Source of the DNA: Phycisphaerales bacterium UBA1926
GTDB lineage: Bacteria > Planctomycetota > Phycisphaerae > Phycisphaerales > UBA1924
DNA: 8,264 nt
Assembly: GCA_002337215.1 (NCBI GenBank)
Contig: DDFO01000045.1
Location: 63,543-71,806, forward strand
Direction: 5' to 3'
Shown in pieces: positions 1-7,156 of this stretch. The notes under the pieces were generated by a model, which saw nothing but the letters and a program-made list of their open reading frames with translations, was not told the DNA's origin and ran no database searches. The position numbers and the translations under genes were made by a program. Position 1 is the first letter of the stretch, and each line of letters opens with the position of its first letter.

Positions 1-2048
1 CGGCGGGCGAGCCGCACGACGCGGGGACGCCGGGCGATGAGCGCATGATCGACAACCTCGCGGGCTGGTTCGCCGAGTTCGGTCTCGAGGTCGAGACGCA
101 TGAGCTGTTCCTCTATCTCTCGACCCCCGTCTCGGCGTCGGTGTCGATCGTCGCGAACGGCCCGGACGCTGAGCCCATCGAGCTCCCGATCCGCGAGGCG
201 CCGGTCGAGGGTGACCCGTACAGCGCACAGGGAGACCTCCGCCCCGGCTGGAACGCCTACGCGGGGTCGGGCGTCGTGGAGAGCGAGGTCGTCTACGCGA
301 ACTACGGACGGCTGGAGGATTTCGAGAGACTCAGCGCGCTGGGCGTCGAGACCTCGGGCAAGATCATCCTCGCCCGGTACGGCGGCAACTACCGCGGCTA
401 CAAAGCCAAGTATGCCGAGCAGGCGGGCGCCGCGGGGCTCATCATCTACACCGACCCCGCCGACTCCGGATGGGGTCGCGGGCTGCCCTATCCCGAGGGG
501 GGCTACGCGAACGAGACCCACATCCAGCGGGGCTCGATCAAGACGCTCGATTATTACGGCGATCCGCTGACGCCCTTTGTCGAGGCGACCGAGGACGCCG
601 ACCGGCTCGACCCGGCGGCGGTGGGCCTGCCCACCATTCCGGTCCAGCCCGTGCCCTGGAAAGCAGCGCAGGAAATCCTCGCGCGCATGAAAGGCGACGA
701 GGTGCCCGGCGGCTGGCAGGGCGGGCTCCCGATGCGCTATCGACTCACGGGCGGTGCCGACCTGCGCGTGAAACTCGCCGTCGAGCAGACACGCGACCTC
801 GTCGAGACCGCCAATGTGCTGGGCACGCTGCGCGGCGCGACGCACCCCGACGAGGTCGTCATCATCGGGTGTCACCACGACGCCTGGGGCTTCGGCGCCA
901 GCGACCCGACGGCGGGGCTGATGTGCGTCATCGAAGCGGCCCGCGTGTTCGGCGAGTTGGCGAAGGACGGATGGCGGCCCGCGCGGTCGATCGTCTTCGC
1001 GGGGTGGGCCGCCGAGGAGCACGGGATCGTGGGCTCGGTCGAGTACGTCGAGAGCCGACCCGATTGGCTGCGCGAGAATGCGGTGGCGTACCTGAACCTC
1101 GATATGGCGGCGATGGGCCCCAACTTCCGGTCCGCCGCGTCGCCCTCGCTGCAGCAGGTCATCATGCAGGCGGCGATGCTCGTTCCCCAGCCGGGCGGGG
1201 AGGCGGGGGAGACGGTCTGGTACCGCTGGTCGGGCAACGAGTTCGAGCACGGGTTCGATCTCGAATCCGTGCTCCAGTCAGCCTCGGATGCCGCGCCCGA
1301 TTTCGATCCCAATCTGCCCACGTTCGGGACACTGGGCGGCGGGTCGGACCATGTGGGCTTCCTGTGCCACACCTGCATCCCGAGCGCGTCGCTGGGCGGG
1401 GGCGGCAGCCGGGGAACGTCCTACCACTCGATGTACGACAACCTGAACTGGTATCGCGCGGTGGTGGGGGACGACTATGAATCGGCGCGGATGGTGACGC
1501 GGATGACGCTGCTGACCGCGGCGAGGCTGGCCGAGAGCGGGCCCGCGATGCTGGATTCAAGCCGCTACACCGATGCCACGATCCGGGCGCTCGACGGGAT
1601 CGAGGCGAACGCGCCCGAGGGCTGGGGCGGGTTGCTTGAGCGCGCGCACGGGCCGATCCGGGCCGCGGCGCTCGAGTTCAAAGAAGCGGTCCTGCACAAC
1701 CGCGTGCACGAGTTCCCGTTCGATGTCTCCGCGCCGCACGAGGGGGCGGGGGACCTGGGCTCTCCGGGGCATGTGAAGACCCGCTTCGAGCGGGCCTGGT
1801 GCGACGAGCGGTTCGACGACGGGCGCTCGTGGTACCGCAGCGGGTTTGCCGCGCCCGACGCGACGAGCGGGTACGCGGCGTGGGTGCTGCCCGGGCTCCG
1901 CGCCGCGCTCCAGGAAGGCGACACCGCTCGCTACGAGCAGCAGTCCCGGGCGTATGCAGACTGGTTCCGGGAACGGACCGGCGACGTCCAACGCGCGTTC
2001 GGGGGGGCGCAGTACGAGCCCCAGTTCGATGGGCCGACGGTGCCCTGA
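1..2048 (+). CDS. M28 family zinc metallopeptidase, PSMA/glutamate carboxypeptidase II-like, 5' end outside window
   Basis: A di-zinc exopeptidase-type protein, probably acting outside the cytoplasm on peptides or amino-acid conjugates. The reading frame is open from base 3 to the edge, and the residues before the first ATG (position 45) still match the family (EPHDAGTPGDER, like EPHVAGT in human PSMA). The true start and any signal peptide therefore lie upstream. Numbering from the Met at 45: a PA domain spans about 70-215 (ARYGGNYRG, AGAAGLIIYTDPAD, QRGS, GDPLTP). The peptidase domain follows, with all metal ligands visible: H277, bridging D287, catalytic E324, E325, D353 and H461. The C-terminal third (about 505-645) matches the transferrin-receptor-like dimerisation domain (FERAW, SGYAAW, LPGLRAAL). 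By eye, the pocket differs from PSMA: the Arg534/Arg536 pair is missing and Lys699 is replaced by G609, so strict glutamate carboxypeptidase activity is doubtful. The gene is convergent with ispF. The family is certain; the substrate is unknown. Confidence 0.93.
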   Translation, partial: AGEPHDAGTPGDERMIDNLAGWFAEFGLEVETHELFLYLSTPVSASVSIVANGPDAEPIELPIREAPVEGDPYSAQGDLRPGWNAYAGSGVVESEVVYANYGRLEDFERLSALGVETSGKIILARYGGNYRGYKAKYAEQAGAAGLIIYTDPADSGWGRGLPYPEGGYANETHIQRGSIKTLDYYGDPLTPFVEATEDADRLDPAAVGLPTIPVQPVPWKAAQEILARMKGDEVPGGWQGGLPMRYRLTGGADLRVKLAVEQTRDLVETANVLGTLRGATHPDEVVIIGCHHDAWGFGASDPTAGLMCVIEAARVFGELAKDGWRPARSIVFAGWAAEEHGIVGSVEYVESRPDWLRENAVAYLNLDMAAMGPNFRSAASPSLQQVIMQAAMLVPQPGGEAGETVWYRWSGNEFEHGFDLESVLQSASDAAPDFDPNLPTFGTLGGGSDHVGFLCHTCIPSASLGGGGSRGTSYHSMYDNLNWYRAVVGDDYESARMVTRMTLLTAARLAESGPAMLDSSRYTDATIRALDGIEANAPEGWGGLLERAHGPIRAAALEFKEAVLHNRVHEFPFDVSAPHEGAGDLGSPGHVKTRFERAWCDERFDDGRSWYRSGFAAPDATSGYAAWVLPGLRAALQEGDTARYEQQSRAYADWFRERTGDVQRAFGGAQYEPQFDGPTVP

Positions 2049-2121
2049 TCGATTGGACTGAACGGCTTGGATGCCCAAGTGCTCTGCAGACACCGTCCCG
2101 CCCGTGCCATTCGCCCCGCTC

Positions 2122-2207
2122 GGGTGCCATGGAGACGGCGCAACCATCTCCATGTTGCGGCCTTCACCGGCATGGAGAAACCGCTTCGCGGCGTCTCCAT
2201 GGCACCC
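2122..2207. repeat. Four-part palindromic intergenic element (REP/BIME-like)
   Basis: The 221-bp gap between the peptidase stop (2048) and the ispF stop (2270) holds this element. Its outer arms, 2122-2137 and 2192-2207, are perfect 16-base reverse complements (GGGTGCCATGGAGACG). The 8-base word CATGGAGA occurs at 2128-2135 and 2171-2178, and its reverse complement TCTCCATG at 2147-2154 and 2194-2201, giving a + - + - order. The DNA or RNA could fold as two adjacent hairpins (8-bp stems, loops 2136-2146 and 2179-2193, the second loop containing a CCGC/GCGG sub-stem) or as one long imperfect hairpin. A separate small 5-bp hairpin (CTCTG/CAGAG, 2210-2226) lies beside it. No U-tract follows, so a simple terminator is not favoured. 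The layout resembles bacterial interspersed mosaic elements made of inverted REP units; whether it is repeated elsewhere in the genome cannot be seen here. Confidence 0.7.
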
Positions 2208-2269
2208 AACTCTGGTTTCTACAGAGCCGTGCCCGAGCCGGGGCCGGATCGCGGAGGAAGCGGGCACCG

Positions 2270-2845
2270 TCAATCCCGCACCATCAGCACCACGACATGG
2301 ACCTCGACCGCTCGGCCCTCGCCCACCGCGTCCACCTTCTCGTGCGTCTTGCCCTTCACGTTCACGCATTCGTCGGGCAGCCCGAGCAACTCGGCGAGCC
2401 GGGCGCGGATCTGTCGCTTCGCGTCCCTGAGCTTGGGTCGCTCGAGAATCACCGTCGCGTCAAGATTGCCGGGCCGGTACCCCGCGTCGGCGGCGGCCTT
2501 GAGTGCCGCGGCCAGGAAGTCCGCCGAGTCCCGGCTCTCGTTCTCATCGGCGTCGTTCGGGAAGAGTTCGCCGATATCGGGGAGGGCGCACGCTCCCAGG
2601 ATCGCGTCGGTGACGGCGTGGAGCAGGGCGTCGCCGTCGGAATGGGCGACGGGGCCCCGGTCGTGGTCGAGGTGGATACCCCCGAGAACGAGCGGTCTCC
2701 CCGCGCCGTCGGGCGCGAGGGGGTCGAGGCGGTGGAGGTCGTAGCCGTGCCCGATGCGGATCGGGGGCGTGGCGATGCCGGCGTCGGTGACGGGTTCGGC
2801 GGCGGGTTGGGGTGGGGTGCTTTCTTGCGGACTGTGTGCAGCCAT
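2270..2845 (-). CDS. ispF: 2-C-methyl-D-erythritol 2,4-cyclodiphosphate synthase (IspF)
   Basis: A cytoplasmic enzyme of the MEP pathway. It converts CDP-methylerythritol 2-phosphate to methylerythritol 2,4-cyclodiphosphate with release of CMP, on the way to isoprenoid precursors; the family works as a homotrimer with active sites between subunits. The 191-aa product has the signature IGHGYDLHRL (31-40), with predicted zinc ligands D36, H38 and H76. It also has HSDGD (68-72), the ALPDIGELFP segment (87-96) and the C-terminal nucleotide-binding stretch NVKGKTHEK (162-170) followed by GEGRA. The core starts near residue 29. The first 28 residues are a Pro/Ala-rich extension that typical IspF proteins of about 160 aa lack, and residues 41-50 include a short insertion. 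The ATG at 2845 is the only convincing start: the extension has no internal Met or GTG codon before the core. No Shine-Dalgarno is evident upstream. The gene stands alone, without ispD beside it, and is divergent from the small exported-protein gene. Confidence 0.97.
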   Translation of the reverse strand: MAAHSPQESTPPQPAAEPVTDAGIATPPIRIGHGYDLHRLDPLAPDGAGRPLVLGGIHLDHDRGPVAHSDGDALLHAVTDAILGACALPDIGELFPNDADENESRDSADFLAAALKAAADAGYRPGNLDATVILERPKLRDAKRQIRARLAELLGLPDECVNVKGKTHEKVDAVGEGRAVEVHVVVLMVRD

Positions 2846-2851
2846 GGTCCG

Positions 2852-2857
2852 ATCTTA
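2852..2857 (-). promoter_or_regulatory. Possible -10 element for leaderless ispF transcript
   Basis: Read on the minus strand, TAAGAT ends six bases before the ispF ATG. It fits the TAnnnT form of a -10 hexamer, and that spacing would put the transcription start at or next to the A of the ATG. The absence of a Shine-Dalgarno in the same stretch agrees with a leaderless message. No good -35 hexamer is seen 17 bases further upstream. A single hexamer match is weak evidence. Confidence 0.3.
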
Positions 2858-2901
2858 CCGATGACAAGCGGGCGGACCCGAACCCCGAGGCGGTCGGGCC
2901 G

Positions 2902-2907
2902 TAGACT
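2902..2907 (+). promoter_or_regulatory. Possible -10 element for the small exported-protein gene
   Basis: TAGACT lies in the 114-bp divergent gap, 52 bases before the ATG at 2960, and is the best TAnnnT hexamer on the plus strand there. No convincing -35 accompanies it. If used, the leader would be roughly 45 bases long. This is a weak call. Confidence 0.2.
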
Positions 2908-2947
2908 CCGCATCGGGCCGCCCTGTGCGCGACCCCATCCGACTCGC

Positions 2948-2953
2948 AGAGGA
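2948..2953 (+). promoter_or_regulatory. Ribosome binding site fixing the 2960 start
   Basis: AGAGGA lies six bases upstream of the ATG at 2960 and contains the GAGG core. It supports this start over the much longer open frame that runs in from 1799. The protein beginning here also opens with a proper export signal. Confidence 0.6.
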
Positions 2954-2959
2954 CCAGAC

Positions 2960-3445
2960 ATGCACCGGACCCGCCGACACGCTCTTTCGATTTTCGCGAC
3001 CGCCTCGGCGGTCGGTGCCCTGCTCGCCGCCGGCGTTGGTTGCCAGGCGTTCGCGACCCAGAAGCCGGGCGGGCGCATGGCATCGCTCGACCAGCACACC
3101 TACGTGAGCGACACGTACAGCCCCAAGACCGTCCGCCTTGTGGACACACGCACGCTCGAGGAGATCTGGAGCGTGGACGTCCCGGTGGACCACAAGCTGG
3201 TGATCAAGTTCTACGACAACACAAGCAAGGGCAACCACGAGAACCCGTCGATCATGCGGTGGGAAGTCTTCCCCGCCGACATGTGGGGCACGCTGCTCGA
3301 CAACCAGATGCCGGTGCCCTCCAAGCACGCGCGTCGGATCGAGTGGGAGCATCGGACCGGGCCCGAGTTCGCCCCCGACGAGACCCCCCAGCCGCTCGAC
3401 ATCATGCCCGAGGGCGGGCTCGAGACCTCCCGCGTCGGCGGCTGA
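2960..3445 (+). CDS. Small exported protein or lipoprotein of unknown function
   Basis: I do not recognise the family. The 161-aa product begins with a basic n-region (MHRTRRHAL), a hydrophobic stretch at about 8-27 and Cys28 in AAGVGC. This could be a lipoprotein site, though Gly at -3 is atypical. Alternatively, signal peptidase I could cut after A30-F31-A32. The TRRHAL sequence loosely resembles a twin-arginine signal but lacks its usual Phe. The mature part, about 130 residues, has no further membrane segment. It looks like alternating beta strands around 57-86 (TVRLVDTRTLEEIWSVDVP, then KLVIKFYD), a Trp-containing middle (RWEVFPADMWG) and an acidic, Pro-rich tail. No catalytic motif or metal-binding cluster stands out. 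The start is supported by the AGAGGA site and the signal sequence. It is divergent from ispF and is followed by a strong hairpin, so it is probably monocistronic. Confidence is high that it is a real gene and low for any role. Confidence 0.82.
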   Translation: MHRTRRHALSIFATASAVGALLAAGVGCQAFATQKPGGRMASLDQHTYVSDTYSPKTVRLVDTRTLEEIWSVDVPVDHKLVIKFYDNTSKGNHENPSIMRWEVFPADMWGTLLDNQMPVPSKHARRIEWEHRTGPEFAPDETPQPLDIMPEGGLETSRVGG

Positions 3446-3476
3446 TCGACAAACGCACGTCACAACGAAGAATGAA

Positions 3477-3506
3477 AAACGCCGCGTGTCTTTGCACGCG
3501 GCGTTT
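3477..3506. terminator. Bidirectional rho-independent terminator
   Basis: A perfect 12-bp stem (3477-3488 with 3495-3506, core CGCCGCGTG/CACGCGGCG, flanked by A:T pairs) encloses a 6-base loop. It lies 31 bases after the plus-strand stop at 3445 and 32 bases after the minus-strand stop at 3539. On the minus strand the stem is followed by a run of T (TTTTTCATT), the classic form. On the plus strand the tail is TTTCTATTT, which is weaker. It is placed to end both convergent transcripts. Confidence 0.88.
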
Positions 3507-3538
3507 CTATTTGGTGGGGTGATCTCGCGTCGCCGGCG

Positions 3539-6500
3539 TCAGGCGGGTTGCAGTTCCGCATCCTTGCCCGGGCGCGCCGCGGCGGCCGGGCGTTCGCTCT
3601 TGGGCGAGGTGCCGGCGTCCGGGTCGGTGCTGCGGAAGACCGCCTTGAGCCCCTCGACGGCCTGGATCGTGATGCTGAACAGGAGCGGCACGAGCACGAG
3701 CGTGAACACGGTGGAGACGATCAGCCCGCCGACCACGACGCTGCCCAGCCCCCGGTACATCTCCGAGCCCGACCCCGGGAAGAGAACCAGCGGCAGCATG
3801 CCGCCCACGCTGGTCAGCACGCTCATGAAGATGGGGCGGATGCGCGTCTTGACGCTCTCGCGGATCGCCTGGAGGGGTTCCATGGGGTCAACAGGGTCGT
3901 CGGCCGATTCGCCCATGCCCTGCATGAAGTTGATCGCCTGGTGGACGAGCAGGATCGCGTTGTTGACCACGACCCCGATGAGGATGACGAACCCGAGCAT
4001 CGTGAGCACGTCGAGTTGCTGGGGCGACTTGGTCGGGTCGGCGAGCGACCAGCGGTGAACGATCGCGAGGCCCGCGAACCCGCCCACGACCGCGAGCGGG
4101 ACGCTGATCATGATGACGAACGGGTAGACGAAGCTCTCGAAGAGCGCCGCCATGAGCAGGTAGGTCACGATCAGCGCCCACACCATCCGCGCCATGATCA
4201 TCCCGGGCGCGATTCCGAACGCGACGAGCGGGACCCCGATCGCGACCGCGATGAGCAGCGCACCGATGACGCCCCAGGCCTCGAGCCCGCGCTTGCGCTT
4301 GAGGGCCCGTGTCCCCGCGAAGACCGCGACACCGACCCCGCCCAGCATCACCAGCGCGGTGAGCACGAAGAGCGTCTTGGAGACGAATGCAAGCTCACCC
4401 TCGGTATCGGCGCCGCCGAAGAGCGCGGCCTGCACGTCGTTGAGCTTCGCGGCCGTGCCCTCCATGTTGATCCGCATGGTCCGATCGATCATGCCCGCCT
4501 GCCGGGCAGGCCCGATGACAGACTCTTCAAGATCGCGTTCCATCTGCTCGACCGCGACGCCCTGGGGGGGCGTGATCTTCAGCGTGACGGCCGGAAGCTC
4601 CTCGATCCGCTTGATGTCCTGGGGCGCGAGCGCCGGGAGGATCTCGACGATCGAATCGAGCGGAACCACCGGGCCCGCCGGCGTCGCGACGGGGATCTCG
4701 GCGAGCTTCTCTTTGAACGACAGCCGTCCGCCCTGGGGCAGGACATTGATGTCGATGTTGCGATCGGGGAGCTTGTAGTCGCCCGCGAACGCGCCGTCGA
4801 AGAGCGCGCGGATGACGGTGCCCACGTCCTCGTTGCGGACGCCGAGCTCGCGGGCCCGGTCGTTGAGCTGGACCTGGTACTCCTGCTGCTGGAGATTGAA
4901 GTTGCCCGGGTCGGGGCTCACCTCGGAAAAGCCGTACTTCTCGCCGGCGAGCCCGTACATCATCCCGGCGGCCGCGATGACGCGGTCCAGATCGGGCCCC
5001 GAGATCTCGATGTCGACGCTGTTGCCGCTCCCGCCGCCTGGGCCTGTGCCAAAGATCGAGGTCTGCCGCGCGCCGCCGTAGGTGTCGGGGATGGGCTGGA
5101 TCGCGTTGGTGAGCAGCTGCCCGACGGGGATGACGACCTGATCGTCGGCGCTCGTCCCGCCGACGAACATGCTCGACCCGAAGGCGCCGATGAAGAAGTT
5201 GCCCATGCCGACGGGCTCGAACGGGGGCGGCGGGCCCTCGGGTCCGAACCCCATCCGCGCGATCGGGTCGAGCGTCGCGACCTGGGCCGGGTCGCTCGCG
5301 TCCACGTCGAGATAGGGCTTGACGACCTTCTCGATCCGCGCGGCGAGTTCCTCTCGGTACTCGACCGACAGACCGGGTGGGATCAGCAGCCCGCCGAACA
5401 CGAGGTTCTTGTTGCCCGCGGGGAGATAGTCGAGCGGCGGGGCGAGCATCCTCGCGCCCTGCAGGCTCGCGACCGTGAGCGCGAGGATGATGAGCGGGCG
5501 GACGGTCCAGCCGCGCCAGCCGCCCATGCACCAGTAGATCCAATCCGCGAAGCCGCGGATGAACCGGCCGAAGAACGCGTCGATGGGCGACACGCGGATC
5601 GAACCGTCGGCGGCCTTCTTGCCGGGCTTGAGCCACCGCGCCGCGGCGGTCGGGATCACGGTGATCGAGATCACCAGCGAGAGCACAACCGACGCGACGA
5701 TCGCGAGGGCGATGTCGCGGAACAGCTGCCCGGCCTCCTCCTGGATCGTGAGCACGGGGATGAACACCGCCGCGGTGGTGAGCGTCGAGGCGAGGATCGC
5801 GCCCCAGACCTCGCGCCCCCCGCGGTAGGCCGCGACTTTCGGCGCATCGCCCTGCTGGATGCGCCGGTGGATGTTCTCGAGCACGACGATCGCGTTGTCC
5901 ACGACCATGCCCACCGCGAACGCGAGCCCGGCGAGCGAGACGACGTTCAGCGTCCGGCCCAGCGCGAGCAGCACGAGGAACGTGCCGATCACCGACACCG
6001 GGATCGCGATCGCGACGATGCCCGTCGAGACGAACGAACGCAGGAAGATCATGAGCACGACACCCGCGATCGCGCCGCCGATGAACAGGTTGGTGGTCAC
6101 GAGCCCGATCGACGAATCGATGTAGGTCGTCTCGTCGTAGACCTGCCTCATGCGCAGGTGCTTGCCCGCCTCGCTGTAGCCCTCGGGCGCGATGTTCGGG
6201 AGGATCTCGGAACGGATCACATCCAGCCTCTCGCGGACGTCGGCCATGATGTCCACGACGTTCGACCCGCTCTGGCGGATCACGTTCATCGCGATCGAGG
6301 GGTGACCGAACGAGCGCACGAACCCGCGCCGCTTCTGGTGCCCGAGCTCGACGGTCGCGACGTCCTTGACGTACACAGGCTGCCCGTCGCGGTAGGCGAC
6401 GACCGTCTCGAGGATCTGCTCGGGGGTCTCGTACTGCCCGATGAGACGGATGCGGTAGTCCCGCTTGCTCTCGGCGATCGTCCCCGCGCTCACGTTCTTG

Positions 6501-7156
6501 TTCTCGCCACGGAGCGCGTTGACCAGTTCGACGTGGTTCAGCCCGCGCTGCGCGAGCTCGAAGTTGTCGACATAGACGCGTGCCTCACGCTCTCGTCCGC
6601 CGTAGATGTTGACCTCGGCGACCCCGTCGATGCGTTCGAGCTCGGGCTTCACTTCCTTGTCGAGCGCGTCGTAAAGGTGGGTGATGTCGAAGCCGGGGAA
6701 CTGGTCGATGAAGTCGGGGTCGAGATCGGTGATGATCCACGCGATCGCGTTCTCGCTCGACCCGTCCGCGACGCTGATCTTCGGTTCTTCGATCTGCTCG
6801 GGATACTCGCTGACCTGGCGGAGCGCATCGGAGACCTCCTGCCTGGCGCGCGGGATGCTCGACCCGATGTAGAACTCGAGCTGGATCGTCGCCGTCCCCT
6901 GGCTCGACGTTGACGTCATCCGCTTGAGGTTGCCGACGTTCTTGAGCTCTTCTTCCTGCTCTTTGACGATCTCGTCGACGATCTCCTGCGGCGAGCGGCC
7001 CTGCCAGACCGTCTCGACGGTGATGATCGGCCGATCGACCGTCGGCGTGAGCTGGATCGGGATCGCCGTGAGCCCGATGAGCCCGAACATGACGATGAGG
7101 ATCACCCCGACCGTGACCGTCACGGGCTTGTTGATCGCGAAGCGGACGATGTCCAT
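3539..7156 (-). CDS. RND efflux transporter permease subunit (AcrB/HAE-type)
   Basis: The inner-membrane, proton-driven pump of a tripartite efflux system. The 1205-aa product is longer than AcrB (about 1050). TM1 is at 10-30 (after FAINKPV), the first periplasmic porter/docking region at about 35-345, TM2-TM6 at about 350-505, TM7 at about 551-573, the second periplasmic region at about 575-920, and TM8-TM12 at about 987-1163. TM4 carries GMVVDNAIVVLENI, with D420 and N421 where AcrB has Asp407 and Asp408. TM10 carries GVVVNNAILLV, with N1065 where AcrB has Lys940. R1107 in RIRPIF matches the conserved Arg of TM11. Two further hydrophobic stretches (about 925-947 and 960-985) precede TM8 and would raise the helix count to 14. 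The C-terminal 35 residues are polar and Ala/Pro-rich. The ATG at 7156 was chosen over the longer frame from 7291 because it starts at the canonical MDIVRFAINKP and overlaps the adaptor stop. Substrate unknown. Confidence 0.96.
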   Translation of the reverse strand: MDIVRFAINKPVTVTVGVILIVMFGLIGLTAIPIQLTPTVDRPIITVETVWQGRSPQEIVDEIVKEQEEELKNVGNLKRMTSTSSQGTATIQLEFYIGSSIPRARQEVSDALRQVSEYPEQIEEPKISVADGSSENAIAWIITDLDPDFIDQFPGFDITHLYDALDKEVKPELERIDGVAEVNIYGGREREARVYVDNFELAQRGLNHVELVNALRGENKNVSAGTIAESKRDYRIRLIGQYETPEQILETVVAYRDGQPVYVKDVATVELGHQKRRGFVRSFGHPSIAMNVIRQSGSNVVDIMADVRERLDVIRSEILPNIAPEGYSEAGKHLRMRQVYDETTYIDSSIGLVTTNLFIGGAIAGVVLMIFLRSFVSTGIVAIAIPVSVIGTFLVLLALGRTLNVVSLAGLAFAVGMVVDNAIVVLENIHRRIQQGDAPKVAAYRGGREVWGAILASTLTTAAVFIPVLTIQEEAGQLFRDIALAIVASVVLSLVISITVIPTAAARWLKPGKKAADGSIRVSPIDAFFGRFIRGFADWIYWCMGGWRGWTVRPLIILALTVASLQGARMLAPPLDYLPAGNKNLVFGGLLIPPGLSVEYREELAARIEKVVKPYLDVDASDPAQVATLDPIARMGFGPEGPPPPFEPVGMGNFFIGAFGSSMFVGGTSADDQVVIPVGQLLTNAIQPIPDTYGGARQTSIFGTGPGGGSGNSVDIEISGPDLDRVIAAAGMMYGLAGEKYGFSEVSPDPGNFNLQQQEYQVQLNDRARELGVRNEDVGTVIRALFDGAFAGDYKLPDRNIDINVLPQGGRLSFKEKLAEIPVATPAGPVVPLDSIVEILPALAPQDIKRIEELPAVTLKITPPQGVAVEQMERDLEESVIGPARQAGMIDRTMRINMEGTAAKLNDVQAALFGGADTEGELAFVSKTLFVLTALVMLGGVGVAVFAGTRALKRKRGLEAWGVIGALLIAVAIGVPLVAFGIAPGMIMARMVWALIVTYLLMAALFESFVYPFVIMISVPLAVVGGFAGLAIVHRWSLADPTKSPQQLDVLTMLGFVILIGVVVNNAILLVHQAINFMQGMGESADDPVDPMEPLQAIRESVKTRIRPIFMSVLTSVGGMLPLVLFPGSGSEMYRGLGSVVVGGLIVSTVFTLVLVPLLFSITIQAVEGLKAVFRSTDPDAGTSPKSERPAAAARPGKDAELQPA

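Noticed and set aside
2049..2269. A possible small gene or structured regulatory RNA such as a riboswitch in the peptidase-ispF gap
   Set aside because: Both flanking genes end here, so no downstream gene could be controlled, and no short frame with a ribosome binding site is convincing. The palindromic element accounts for the visible structure.
1557..2369. A minus-strand open frame spanning the peptidase end and the palindromic element
   Set aside because: It overlaps a well-supported gene on the other strand and the ispF 3' end, and it has no recognisable domain or good start.
1799..2959. An upstream extension of the small exported-protein frame to 1799
   Set aside because: It overlaps the peptidase C-terminus and the whole of antisense ispF, and its product is Arg/Ala-rich noise. 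The ribosome binding site and signal sequence place the start at 2960.
4497..4511. GC-rich palindrome (7-base arms around one base) inside the permease gene
   Set aside because: It encodes an ordinary conserved-looking stretch (GPARQAG), is short and is expected by chance at this GC content; no partner copy is visible.
3548..6913. A plus-strand open frame of about 1120 codons antisense to the RND permease
   Set aside because: Its product is dominated by Arg, Asp, Glu and His without any domain, the usual result of reading the opposite strand of a GC-rich gene. The minus strand encodes an unmistakable RND pump.
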